Part shown: piece after piece, positions 23,401 to 34,440 of the stretch
Layout: every line of letters starts with the position of its first letter
Numbering within the stretch: position 1 is the first letter of the stretch
Assembly: GCF_905475465.1 (NCBI RefSeq)
Contig: NC_062240.1
Span: 9,005,001-9,069,000, forward strand
Length of the DNA: 64,000 nt
Direction: 5' to 3'
DNA from: Pieris napi
Lineage: Eukaryota; Arthropoda; Insecta; Lepidoptera; Pieridae
Made by a program: the position numbers and the translations under genes
Notes under the pieces: model-generated
Told to the model about the DNA's origin: nothing
Seen by the model: the letters and a program-made list of their open reading frames with translations, nothing else
Database searches by the model: none

Positions 23401-23618
23401 TTATGTCTGAGCCTTTCTGTATCTGTTTCGTTATCATTTGTTTTTTCTAATAGCCAAAGAGGTGATCAGCCTTCTATACTTGACACACGCCGTTGTCTTT
23501 TTGCGTCTAAAGCCGGTTTCCAGACGTTGCTTTCCTTCATCGTACGAGCGAGTTAGCGATGCGTTATATGTACATAGACAGAAATTCGCACGTTGAAGTC
23601 ACTTGGACAACACAGCTC
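23401..23618 (-). mobile_element. tRNA-derived SINE (family A), diverged
   Basis: Read on the minus strand it starts GAGCTGTGTTGTCCAAGTGA; box B is lost. The 3' part includes ATCACCTCTTTGGCTATTAG. Confidence 0.65.
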
Positions 23619-23903
23619 TAATATTCTCTATAATTTACTTTTACTAAAACACATAATTCTGTTAATGAAACAAGCATGTTAGAGGCAGTTTGGCTATCAA
23701 AATACGATGATTTTACGCACACATTTAGTAACTAATGTTTTTCTTTCTTTTTCTACTGATAATAAGCAGACTTAAAATCATAGGATATCACGGTAAATAA
23801 ACTAATTTAAAATATTTAATCGTTATCGTTAATTACGGAAATAATAATAAAAGCACTATCTTCATAGTTATAACAAGACTTAAGCTAACAGTAAAACTTA
23901 AGT

Positions 23904-24058
23904 AAGTTCGACTTTGAGTCCTTCTAGAAAAGAGCGTACCAATTCTTCAAAGGCCGGCAGCGCGCTTGCGAGCCTTCTGGCAGTGTGACCGTCCATGGGC
24001 GGTATCACTTAACATCAGGTGAGCCTTCTGCCCGTTTGCCCCCTGTTATATACAAAAA
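23904..24058 (+). repeat. 5'-truncated Jockey/CR1-like LINE tail
   Basis: AGAAAAGAGCGTACCAATTC, then GGCCGGCAGCGCGCTTGCGA, GGTGAGCCTTCTGCCCGTTT and an A-rich end. The same tail family is seen elsewhere in the window; its translated start (LKGRQRTRE-like) resembles the C terminus of the large ORF at 51.3 kb. Confidence 0.7.
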
Positions 24059-25631
24059 AACTAATTATGAAATGTAATAAAAATATATTTAATAAAACAT
24101 ATAATATCCATCTTTGCTGCCATAATTGGTATCCCTAGCTGTATCGAATTGAAAAATTATAAAATGATTTAAGTCCAAAGCCATCTGGCGTTACCGCGAA
24201 ATATCTAAGAAACTGTCATCGGTAAAAAAACGATTAAATCTTACGCAAGACAGAGCCTTGAGCAGCTGTGCGCGTGCGCATCACCTGTCCCACGTGGCAA
24301 AAGATAATAGCGACAACAAAGCAACCGAAAACTCCCATTGTTAGAAACTCAGGCGCATTGATTTTAGGTATGGTATTTTTATTAGAGACGACCGTTGCGA
24401 AGGCACACCTGAGAAATGGTCAGCAAAATATATTTCCAAAATAAAAGTTTAAAAAAAAGTGGATGTCGTCACGTGACTAAGTAATATTTTGCAAGGTGAA
24501 AGAAAATTTGTTTTAATATTAGTAGCAAAAGTCCCAAAAAACTTGGTCTGGTATTATAGCCATACACAGATTCATTGTAAAAATAATTACATTAAAACCT
24601 CATTGTTAATGAATTAAGCAAGCATAACTTGAAGCTTTGAAGCATCCGATTCGATCTATGGGTACTCTCAAATGGCTAAAGTAACCGTTACATCTTAAGT
24701 ACAGGAGTACAGTTTTAAAATTGTTGTTTAAAATTTTAGTTAGAAGTAGGAATTATTATATTAAATCCTTAAACTCTACAATGACAACTCATCCATGTTT
24801 CAGAAGAAATAATCGGAGAATACTTACATATATATGTTTAAATATTTAGTAATTTATATTTAATCTCTCAATTATATTATACAAGGTCTCTAAAATAGGG
24901 ACCACACGTCACTTTAAGATTTAACAACCGTAGTTCCCAAAACCACTAAAATAATGTATTGCATAAATTGCGTTACCGCCGCTATTAATTCTTTTCATTC
25001 ATTCATAGACACGCACAGACTAGCAAGAAACAGTACATTTACCTGTCGAACACTACTTCGTTCAGCTTTCAATAATTTATAGATTATTTTTTTTATTTGA
25101 ATTTATACCTTATTCCGTTGTTTTAAGTTATATTTTCGATTGTAGGAAGGGGGCTGTTTTATTGTCCTGCAGCGCTATCGACAATTGCTGGCCGATTGTC
25201 AACGTCCGAGTCGTATTTTAAAGATTTTTACGACAAGTCGTATTTTATTAGGACTGCATCTGTCAAGGTGGCCAATTCGGCTATATTAGTTGTTATGGAA
25301 TATATACGAGTATGTGTATTTACTTATATTCACAAAACAAAGCCTAAATATTTTTGAAAAATGTCGTATAGAATATAATTAAAGACTTAAAGTAATACAA
25401 GATCATGAGTTAAGCTGGTGCTGGAGTACTTTTGTACACCATAATAATAGCATTATAACGTAGGTATAAAGAGGTACTAATATGGCAATAATAGAGAGAA
25501 ATTACGGGATTGACACGCCTTTTTAATACAATGATTTATCCTAACTTAAAAATTGGTATATTGTATCGCAAGCAGGCCACCAGTACTGGTATTGGTAAAT
25601 TATGTTGTTGAGACATCAGTATACTTAAAAA
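24059..25631. other. intergenic with two repeat-free GC-richer patches
   Basis: 24170-24350 carries an E-box pair (CACCTGTCCCACGTGGC) and GCGCGTGCGCATC. 25145-25280 carries ATTGTCCTGCAGCGCTATCG with several ATTGT words (Sox-like). The rest is AT-rich with no gene. Confidence 0.35.
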
Positions 25632-25901
25632 ATCTATTACGCTACAACCTTTTTAGGTCTGGGCCTCAGATTTCTGTATCTGTTTCAAGATCATTTGTTA
25701 ATCTAATAGGCAAGTAGGTGCCTGACGCACTCCCTCGACTTATTGGGTCAGGCATGCCGGTTTTCTCACGTTTTCCTTTACCGTTCGAACGAATGTTAAA
25801 TGCGTACATAGAAAGAAAGTCCATTAGTGCACAGCCGGGTATCGAACCTACAACCTCAGGGATGAGGGTCACACGCTGAAGCCACTAGACCAACACTGCT
25901 C
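25632..25901 (-). mobile_element. tRNA-derived SINE (family A)
   Basis: Minus strand head GAGCAGTGTTGGTCTAGTGG, box B-like GGTTCGATACCC, and tail CAGACCTAAAAAGGTTGTAG. It carries a short deletion near the CAGGCAC region. Confidence 0.82.
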
Positions 25902-25989
25902 TCAGTATACTTTTAAATAAAAAACTTTTGAATTGTGGGACAATATTATATATATCGTAACAAGTCATGATGACCAAATGTAAAACTAT

Positions 25990-26345
25990 GTTAACGATAA
26001 TCACATCTTTGGAAATGTTTAAGCATCCAACTATTATTGTTTAGCGTTTTTCTACTTATGTTACTTAATCTTGGTTTACCTGACAAGTACTTGCCTACGC
26101 AGAAACGCACAATGGTCTTAATTTTTTCAACTACAAGCGAACTTTTTCGGCGTACATTCCAAAAGACACCTGGTCGGAAACGATCCCCGGGGGTCCGAAC
26201 CCTGATTGATAGAGGTCCCGTCGCAAACGTGATTTTCGCAACACAATACCAGAAAAATTCATGGCCGTTTGATTTGAAACGCTCCGGCGTCGTGGAGTCT
26301 GTAAAACAATGAATGATAGAGTTTGTGAATGGTCCGAGAAACAAA
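25990..26345. other. unexplained balanced-composition block
   Basis: A GC-richer stretch (ACGATCCCCGGGGGTCCGAA, GCTCCGGCGTCGTGGAG) open for 91 codons on + and 117 on minus. I recognise no product, and the frames oppose each other. It could be a conserved non-coding element or part of an unknown transposon. Confidence 0.3.
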
Positions 26346-26649
26346 GATCCTTTTTCGTTTGGAAGTGGGTGGGCAGGATGTCAGGTGAAATATTGAAGCA
26401 ATTGCTTCAATGAATCACTAGCTGACAAAAAATATCGAGTGTGCAAAAAATATTTTTCCAGAAATTTACGAGTGTTTTTAAATTTAGAATTAATTTTCAC
26501 ACATCTACGGTGAATAATAATATGAAAATTTATGATATGGTATTTGAATGGATTGTCTGTATATCGTTATTATTATAAATTATATGTTGCAGGACGTTGC
26601 ATACAATTACCAGCACTTATTTATTTTATTTAAGCTTCGTTACATTTAG

Positions 26650-27092
26650 AAAAAAAAAGTGCGTGCGTACAAAGCACACATGTCAGAAGTGAAACTTCTT
26701 TGGCAAAGAAATTTTTAAGACTTGTTCATATTTATACAAATGAAGTTAATTATCATTAAAATATTAAGAGTGTCGAAAATTAATACATATTATAATTTAC
26801 ATATTAATTTATTTCTTCGATAGTAAAAACACGTGGCATTTTAATTTACAATTCGTCATTTGAGATTTTAATAAATTATTGTGCATAAAATATAAAATAC
26901 AAATATTTCATAAATTGTCTTTACGAAATTTTAATTTTAAAAATAGAATTTCTATAAGGTAATTCGCCCTTCTCACTCTCTCTCAATCGGTCTCAATTGC
27001 TCTATCCCTTTTCTTCGACAAAAACGCTGCACATCTTCGTGACGTTTTCGTAAAAATTTACCCTCATGCGCCTAAAGAAGTTTCACTTCAAA
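26650..27092. mobile_element. element with palindromic inverted ends (copy A)
   Basis: The left end GAAGTGAAACTTCTTTGGC (26686-26704) is matched in reverse by GCCTAAAGAAGTTTCACTTC (27070-27089). Each end is itself nearly palindromic. A preceding A-run plus GTGCGTGCGTAC is shared with the copy at 35221-35596. The interior is AT-rich with no ORF, so it is non-autonomous. The superfamily is not identified. Confidence 0.65.
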
Positions 27093-27623
27093 AACAAAAT
27101 TATTAGTGATGCAACGGGGCCGCCTTATTAACCCTACTAACCCTAGACTAAGTTCTAAATTATATCTGTAAAGAAGTGAGCGAAACAAAACCCTACGAAA
27201 ATTAATATGAATAGGACTCCACTCCTAATACAGCATCAACAATTTCAGCGCTTTAAATAAACACACACATTATTCTTACTTAACCCCAAGGAAACAATGG
27301 GTGATGATTGATCTCATAATGAATATGTATATGTTAAGTGGAGATAGGATCCCACAAAATAAAGAGAGTCACTCCTCCCAAAGGAGTGATTGTCGACGGC
27401 TGCCTACCTCAGTACCAGATTTTAATCTCAGATAACTGAACGAGCTCCGAACATTTTACATAAATTCTAAAGTTACTGCCTTGTTAACAAACTGCACTGT
27501 TTGATTATAAGATTGCTGATAAATGAGGACTGATGTAATTGGATATGGGCAACGTGGTAAATGCTTGAAACTCAAATTAATATTTTCTATTGTCTTGATA
27601 ATATTTTCGTTACAAACAAAAAA
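27093..27623. other. intergenic
   Basis: Includes a short perfect hairpin, TCACTCCT (27369-27376) with AGGAGTGA (27382-27389). No gene. Confidence 0.4.
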
Positions 27624-27908
27624 ATCAATGGCCCTACAACCTTTTTAGGGCCTCAGATTATCTCCTGATATCTAATAGGCAAGTACCAATGGACTTTCTT
27701 ACTATGTGCATTGTGCGCATTTAACATTCACTCGAACAGTAAAGAAAAAGATCGTGAGGAAACCGCCTTGCTATAGATCCAAAAAGTCAACGGCGTATGT
27801 CAGGCACAGGAGGCTGATCACCTACTTGCCTATTAGATTGACAAATGATCATGAAACAGATTCATAAATCTGAGGAAACCTAAAAAGGTTGTAGCGCCAC
27901 AGATTTTT
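27624..27908. mobile_element. composite SINE: two family-A 3' ends joined tail-outward
   Basis: 27624-27687 is a family-A 3' segment on the minus strand (CTACAACCTTTTTAGGGCC). 27688-27908 is a head-less family-A copy on the plus strand, from AATGGACTTTCTTACTATG to AAAAAGGTTGTAGCGCCAC. The ends are therefore inverted repeats, and neither half has a Pol III promoter. Confidence 0.7.
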
Positions 27909-28403
27909 CAGTATCAAAAGTATACACGATATCGAAGTGTTAGGTAGTTAGAACAAAAACAACTAATTAACATAAATTGCCACAGTTTATACTTGCATAA
28001 CAATTGTTCTATTTTCAAAAATGTCAAAACCATAGCGATTAATAAAACGTCTAAGTTCGAAATATTAAATAAAAACGGGATATTCTCAACCCTTCTAATT
28101 AATAGACATCACTGTCTCTTCCACCCGCGAGGGTTGACAGCGCTTAAGTTTTTATATGCTTCCTCACCTCTGAGGAACACAGGATAATTACTTTTTTCCA
28201 CTAGCAACTCTCAAGTGCAGTGCTTCAAACTCGCTACAGTTAAAAACTCATATTCGGGAGTTTTTAAAAGGTTCTATTAGCTTTAATTAAGGGAGCATGA
28301 GAGGTTCTTAAGGCATCGTATTTTTTTGTGAATTGCGGGTTAGTACTGAGTACCTACATATTTTACAAAACATATTTTGTTATTTTTTTAATTTTTTATA
28401 TAG
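27909..28403. other. intergenic, nothing recognised
   Basis: AT-rich; the 64-codon ORF has no signature. Confidence 0.45.
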
Positions 28404-28750
28404 TATTATTATTAAGCCTTTATTGCTGACAACCAGTATAATATATTAACACTTATATTTAAGTTACATAAAAAAACTAAATTCTAAATCATAAATAAAA
28501 CTTAATCTAATACGTCACTTGACCCGTTTTAGGTAGTCAGCGTGTCCTGTGACACATAGGCCTCTTCCAGCTGTTTCCATTATTTTCTGATGCTCTTTAT
28601 ATCGTCTGGGACGATAGAGGCCGAAGAGATGGTCTTGCTCTGTCTTCCTCTTTTCCTTTTTCCATCGCGTGGTTGCCATTCTGTAATTATTTTTGTCCAT
28701 TTCAACCTGCTATACTCGTCATGTGCCCGGTCCATCGCCAATTAAATTTT
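28404..28750 (-). mobile_element. 5'-truncated RTE-clade LINE, sister of 20603-21030
   Basis: It shares CTGTCTTCCTCTTTTCCTTT, the CGTGGTTGCC segment and the AAGCCTTTATTG tail with 20603-21030. The translated end reads RKTEQ then KIMETAGRGLCVTGHADYL. The central part differs by replacement, so the two copies are the same subfamily but separate insertions. Confidence 0.72.
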
Positions 28751-28907
28751 TCCATAGTATACCCCTTGGGAATCGATCCTAAGGGATGCCCAAAAATATA
28801 CCATTTTAGTGAGTGCGTAAAGGACCTATATATATTGCGTCTTGTTTAGCGATCAAAAAATTTCATTTAGTCGGTTTAATAACTCGTTAGCAAAGCAAAT
28901 CACTCCC

Positions 28908-29010
28908 TGAAAGGTCGGCAACACATTAGCCCCATGCATTATAGGTGCCCATGGGCGGCGGTTATCACTTTATTCAAAGTGAAGCTCGTTGACTCCCATA
29001 TATAAAAACA
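28908..29010 (+). repeat. short LINE 3' tail
   Basis: CTGAAAGGTCGGCAACACAT, CCATGGGCGGCGGTTATCAC and a TATATAAAAACA end. A diverged member of the GGCCGGCAACG tail family. Confidence 0.6.
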
Positions 29011-29376
29011 TACCAAGCTCTAACATACATTTGCCAAGCATTGGTTTTTGATATAAGACACTATGTTTTCCACCTTTTGAGTCCACACAGATGATATTAT
29101 AGTACGATAATTACAATTATTATAGGATTTATTTTAATAATTCAGAAAAAGCTTAAGACGCGGACAATTCTATAGGCTGAATTTCAATAGTTGGATTATG
29201 AGATCTCCTAGGGTCTGCCAAGTTAGGGTTGCTACAACTGTAATTAATAAAAAGTATCTTATTGTTATTGAAGTACTTTGGACATCGAACTATCACTATT
29301 TTGAATTCTGCGGTGATTCAATGATTTGGATTAAGATGACTTACAAACTTGAAACAATATTTTTTTTCGTAAAGAG

Positions 29377-29592
29377 AAGGTGCAAGAACTTTTTAGCACC
29401 ACCACTTTGTGAAACCAGCTGCCCAGAAAAAAAATTCTGAACCAATTCTACTAAGGGTCCTTCAAGAAAAGAGCGTACTAATTCTTAAAAGACAGTCATA
29501 GCATTTGCGATCCTTCGGACAATGGGAGTAAGTGGTATCAGTAAACATCAGATGAGCCTTCTGCCCGTTTGCCCCCTGTTACCTATATATAA
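29377..29592 (+). repeat. 5'-truncated LINE tail retaining part of the RT-ORF C terminus
   Basis: It begins in AGCACCACCACTTTGTGAAA, equivalent to the 'MWNxLL' region of these LINE ORFs, then AAAAGAGCGTACTAATTC and the tail TGCCCGTTTGCCCCCTGTTA. No intact frame. Confidence 0.65.
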
Positions 29593-29626
29593 AAAGTATT
29601 TAATTTTTTATATAATAATAACGTCA

Positions 29627-29924
29627 TCTACCTAATATATAAAATTCTCGTGTCACAGTTTTCGTTGCCATACTCCTCCGAAACGGCTTGACCGATTTTG
29701 ATGAAATTTTTTGTGCTTATCCGGTATCTATGAGAATCGGCCACATTTTTCATCCCCCTAAATGTAGTCCACCCCTAAATTTTTATTTTTATTTTTTAGA
29801 CAAAATTTTTAATTTCTTTTTTTTTATGATACAACATACAATCCCTAACTTTCACCCTCTACGATCAACCCCTATTTTTTTATTACAAATGATATGGCAA
29901 AACGACGTTTGGCCGGTCAGCTAG
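29627..29924 (+). mobile_element. non-autonomous Helitron (298 bp)
   Basis: The 5' end is TC (TCTACCTAATATATAAAATT) and the 3' end is CTAG. The hairpin AAACG-A-CGTTT lies at 29900-29910, 10 nt before CTAG (29921-29924). It sits between A (29626) and T (29925) with no target duplication. These are all the Helitron hallmarks: 5'-TC, 3'-CTRR, subterminal hairpin, A/T insertion. The 78-codon ORF inside is not a Rep/helicase. Confidence 0.85.
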
Positions 29925-30299
29925 TATACATATAAATTGTAATTTCGTGTTAAATAAATACTATATCAATTTATTTAATTTAAGGTTTGCGTTAGTTATA
30001 AAATATTAAGTTAATCCTTCGCGTAGTTCAACCCTATCGCGAACTGCAGGTATTGTAGAAGACTCGCGGCCTGATTACTCCTGCTATTGTGTATCAGACA
30101 TAAGACGCAATTAAGTATTAGTCTGATTTTTAAGACACCGAATATAAGAAATATACACAATGGTCTTAGAATCGTAGTAGACATCAGTAAATGTGTTCTC
30201 GCCATTCGTAAACATTGATAAGTAAGCCCGCAGACTTATTAACAAGTGCAGTACCATTGCACGCCACTTAAGTGGTAAATTTGAGGAAGCTGTCATCTG
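29925..30299. other. intergenic
   Basis: No gene or repeat recognised; overlapping minus-strand ORFs of 61-64 codons have no signature. Confidence 0.4.
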
Positions 30300-31350
30300 A
30301 ACACAGCTCGTCGCGATCGCTGAAGTGGTCTGCTAACGAACACGCGTGTCAAAGCGAAACACTTCATTAGGTGAGCGAGGCCCCGCTTCCCGCCCCCGCC
30401 CCGTACGCCGCCCGCCCTTCCTCCAGCCTCTATTTAGTGGGCGTCTTACCGACTCCGCTGCGCTAATTAGACGACGCCGACTCTCTTCTCATTAGTGGCG
30501 AAATTATGCAGTTTGTCGTATTCGGGTTAAATGTGAGGTCGAGAAGTCGAGCCTTCTGAAAATATAAAATATTTTCAACCCGAAAGATACCTGATGATAA
30601 ACAAATTCGCCCGTATCTCACGGTTATTCTGAATACGCTCATCCCACTAAAGTGATATGGTACGGCACATAAATTTAATTAGAATAAACAAAAGAACGCC
30701 AGCTAATTAAAATGCGAATCTGAAATGTGTCCGAAAATGCAAACGATAAAATTCTCTCCTCATTTAGGTAAACTGGCGAAAAGCATATTTGTAAGGGAAC
30801 GTCCTCTCGGGCGAACAACGTTTATCTACAGCACATTGGGTTAATGAATAGGGGAGGAAGAATGAGAAGTAGGCATTATTTTAATTAGGAAAAAATATTC
30901 AACATTCCTACGGAACCTAGGGGTTCTCGTGAACGAGTAGGCTAGGGTAATGGACGCGTCAGTGAGGTCGGCTAACTGAGCAAGTTAATAAATGGCGCTC
31001 AATTCTGACAGTGCGCGCCTCTTTACTGCAAAGAGCACACACACTTTGTTTTCGTTGTAGGCAAACGGCTAGAAAATAAAGCCTCCAATTCAACGGCGCC
31101 CACTAAAAATAAATAACACATAGGTGAGTTTTCAGCGCTAACAGAGTTTGCCATTAGTGAAATGAAATTCAAATATAGAATATGAACGTTAATCTTTGCA
31201 GTAAATTTTTACGTAATTTAATGGAATCGCTCGCTACTATTACCTGTCCATTAGGCACCTAAATAAACACAACAAAGTGAGAAATTTAGCTGCGTTAACA
31301 CCGCCCCACCCACTTTCTAACAAAGCGAAGAGCTCGGTAGCGGCAAAAAA
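30300..31350. promoter_or_regulatory. large repeat-free GC-rich regulatory-like domain
   Basis: About 1 kb without any repeat family. 30370-30500 is very GC-rich (CCCGCCCCCGCCCCGTACG) and holds homeodomain-like cores (GCTAATTAGACGAC, CATTAGTGGCG). 30960-31330 adds more CpG-rich sequence. No ORF of note. It resembles a cluster of developmental enhancers; conservation is not testable here. Confidence 0.42.
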
Positions 31351-33145
31351 CGCCGCATCATAGTTAAATCATTTACGAAATATTGACAACAATAAGCGAG
31401 GAGGACTTTAAAAAATGCCGGTTATTAATATTTGTTTTCTTTGTCCGGCACCACGTGTCCCACACCTGAACTCTGCGAATGACATTGCCGAATAAAAAAT
31501 TGCAAAAAATATCCGGCAAGCGAAAAGAGCAGAGGCGCAAACAGACAACAGGGAGTTTGAATGATTGCTTCCCTGGAAGAGCGAAGTCCATTTTTCACAA
31601 GTGCCATTCACCGCTTTCATGTTACCTACGCACAGTGCGTAGGTATTTATATTTTTTATTTATCAACCCCACCTCCTCCAAATTGATATTCCAAATTCGA
31701 ATTTACGCATTTCCAATTTCTCACTGTTTTATTCATTTAGCGAATTTCGTGTTGATAAACTCGCAGGTAGATGTGTTTAATTTCGAAATGAATGTTTATT
31801 GGTGCGTTTCCGTTTTGTTTTCAGTGCTGTTGTAGGGATAACTATGTAGTATCTGTGTTCACGTCGGTATTTGCTGTTACATTTAACATGGCTATCAATT
31901 AATGCTTTACTGATCACATTCCTCACGTTAGTTTAATTGGTTCCGTTTTAATTTGTGGGAAAGGTTGGCCCTAGCCTTTTGTGTTGTAAAACTTTAATTA
32001 ATTATTATTTCACACTATTAATAATATCACAATATAAATATAACACAAAATACATACGTACTATCAAAACAGTAATAATCACTCAATTTTATTTCCGATC
32101 CTGCTTTTAGTGTGCGATTATTGATTAATATGAATAATATGGTACAAAATTATACTGAATATTATTTAATTATATTATCTAAGTTAATAAATCACTCTAA
32201 GCCACATCTATCCCTTTTATAATCGATTCATTCTTACCACTGTGACTCCCTGAACCAGTCTGATGTCTAATGACGTAAAAAGTATGTCCCCGTTACATTG
32301 AATAAAACCAATTTCAAGATTATAAAATATGTAGAACCGACACTTTCATACCTCATGTAGATCCCAAAAATAATAACTGATAGTTAAAACATCAAACTGT
32401 TATCTTAACTTTAATTTTTTTATAAACTTATATATTAATATACTGAAACCTTTATAACACCTATTAAATAAATTTCTGTAACACATACCAAATATTCTTA
32501 ACTCTGTAAACATTTAAGATTGCTATAGTTTATAGGTACTAATTATGTTATACTAACACTGTAAAACGCTTGGACAGCTTCATAGAGGCGTCACAGTATT
32601 TGGCATAAAACTTATTCTATAATCTGTGGACTTTTGTCCATAGATAAGCTAGGGGTCGCAAAAGTACGGCGTCATCGGTCGGCAATTTGAATGTGGCCGC
32701 TTAGCCGTGTGACGGCGGCTATGACTGATGAGGGAAGGGTGAAGATCGCTGTCATCCACCCTGTATATAATTTTGCATGTCCCCTTCATGAGGTCACGGT
32801 ATTATAGGCTTCAGGTGGATCTATTGATAATATTTTATAAGAAAATTATAATCTGTACGAGAATCGTTGCCTAAATTTACAAAATGGTAATACTTCGTAC
32901 GTATTTATTCTAAGACACTTACTTTCACTACATAAAACCACGTACAGACGTTAGAGAGCCTTTTTGCTTATAAGCTTTTCAAACAACCACTTTTTAAAAG
33001 AAAAAAACTATATATAGATCTTAAAGTTCAAAACCTGGGTCGAAAAACATTTCATATGTTCTTGGTCATCGAAGCTTTCATAAATACAACTGCTTACCGA
33101 TTCTAACCGCGTTTTCCTATGCAAATCTCCTCTTATTGCGAAAGT
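31351..33145. other. intergenic
   Basis: The 118-codon ORF at 31479 has no recognisable domain and opposes other ORFs. 32640-32830 is GC-richer and repeat-free (GTACGGCGTCATCGGTCGGC, GTGTGACGGCGGC). Confidence 0.4.
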
Positions 33146-33271
33146 AAAAGGACATTTCAGAAGCTGATAGTATAAGATTTTTTTTAAATTTATTTACAGA
33201 ATAAAACAATTATATTATACATATTAGATTACACTATACTAGCTGTGTTATTCATATTGAAATGTCCTTTT
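33146..33271. repeat. 14-bp inverted repeat flanking 98 bp of AT-rich DNA
   Basis: AAAAGGACATTTCA at 33146-33159 is exactly reverse-complemented at 33258-33271. It abuts the TIR element that follows. Confidence 0.55.
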
Positions 33272-33273
33272 TT

Positions 33274-33603
33274 GACGTGATAACGTCTTTAAAATCGTTT
33301 TAGTCGGGTGACATGTTCAGAAACTTGTGTCACACCAAAACCTCACGAGCGCGATCGCAGGTATAACGAGAGAGAGACGGACCGATCTCCCGTCTCATCT
33401 CGAGCGCTGCCAGTCATTCCGTGAATGTATGAAGAAAAATGTATATCATAGTCGAATAAGTAAACTTGTCATTTTACACCCGAAATTTATCATCAAAAGT
33501 GTGAATAAAACGATAGATGTAATTTAAAATTTGAAAAAATTGTTATCTTCATTAATTCCTTACTTCCCAAAAACTTATATCACCAATAAGACGTTATCAC
33601 GTA
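33274..33603. mobile_element. 330-bp MITE-like element with 15-16-bp terminal inverted repeats
   Basis: GACGTGATAACGTCTT at 33274-33289 is mirrored by AAGACGTTATCACGTA at 33588-33603 (15 of 16 matching). The interior includes AGAGAGACGGACCGATCTCC and an unlikely 66-codon ORF. No transposase. The target duplication is unclear, so the superfamily is unassigned. Confidence 0.7.
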
Positions 33604-34029
33604 AACATCTCGATCGTAAACCTACTTTACAAACAACCAATATTTTTTTCTTTATATAAAACCGATTTATTACTGTGTCTATATAAATTACCAGTTAAAT
33701 ATAAAATATGTATAAAATCATGTTTTGTTAAAGTGGAATAGTGGAATTGGGTATGGTTAAACCTCTAAAACTACAGAGTTAATGTTATAATTTTTTGAGT
33801 AACAAAAATATTATGACATAGACATGAGTCCCATGAAATATGGGTTTACTAAAGAGCATAATGATGACAATAATTATATTTTTTTTATAATCTTACGTGT
33901 TTAGTAATATAACACAAATAAGGGAATCAGAAAAATAATTATGGACAAAATGGACATTATTTATCCTATTCCAATTCTTCCCCGAAAAACGAGTTCATGA
34001 CTTTTCCATGTATGTCGTTGCATTCACTG
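33604..34029. other. AT-rich intergenic
   Basis: Nothing recognised. Confidence 0.5.
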
Positions 34030-34260
34030 CTAAAATGTAAAAGTCCGACCTTCACGCTCCGTTGAACTGCAACCGGAGGCAAAGTGAGGTAAATCCAGCC
34101 ACGTCCAAGGTGCAATCAGCCTAGATTGCCTCCAAATATATAGCCGGGGTAAATTTGCGAGCTTAGTGTTGAATGGCAATGAGTCGTGGCGTCGACAATC
34201 GGGCAGAGGCCGTTTGCGGCGACGCCAATCCGTATTCATTCATGGGCCATTGGCGTCCAC
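34030..34260. promoter_or_regulatory. GC-richer repeat-free block
   Basis: CpG-containing sequence with GTCGTGGCGTCGACAATCGG and GGCCGTTTGCGGCGACGCC. Open on both strands, so not convincingly coding. Candidate conserved non-coding element. Confidence 0.3.
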
Positions 34261-34388
34261 TGTACTATCGTGTATGACATTATTTGAATTTAGAACAAAA
34301 CATTCGAATAATGTTAGATCATGTTCGATTTATTGCTTGTGGCTTAGAATGTGTTTTTAACTGCACTCGTCTGATCGCGCAATTATTG

Positions 34389-34440
34389 ACAATACGTATA
34401 CGTACGTAATACAATACGTAACGTACGTACGTAATACAAT
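34389..34440. repeat. two-copy tandem repeat of an ACGTACGTAATACAAT unit
   Basis: The unit appears twice with a small length difference. ACGTACGT and ATACGTAT cores are self-complementary. Confidence 0.65.

Noticed and set aside
31479..31835. 118-codon ORF
   Set aside because: No domain or codon-bias signal; several other frames are open on the opposite strand.
32715..32765. Second hammerhead-like CTGATGAG
   Set aside because: No GAAA strand at a plausible distance and no closing stem.
33327..33527. 66-codon ORF inside the TIR element
   Set aside because: It lies within a non-autonomous transposon and resembles no transposase.
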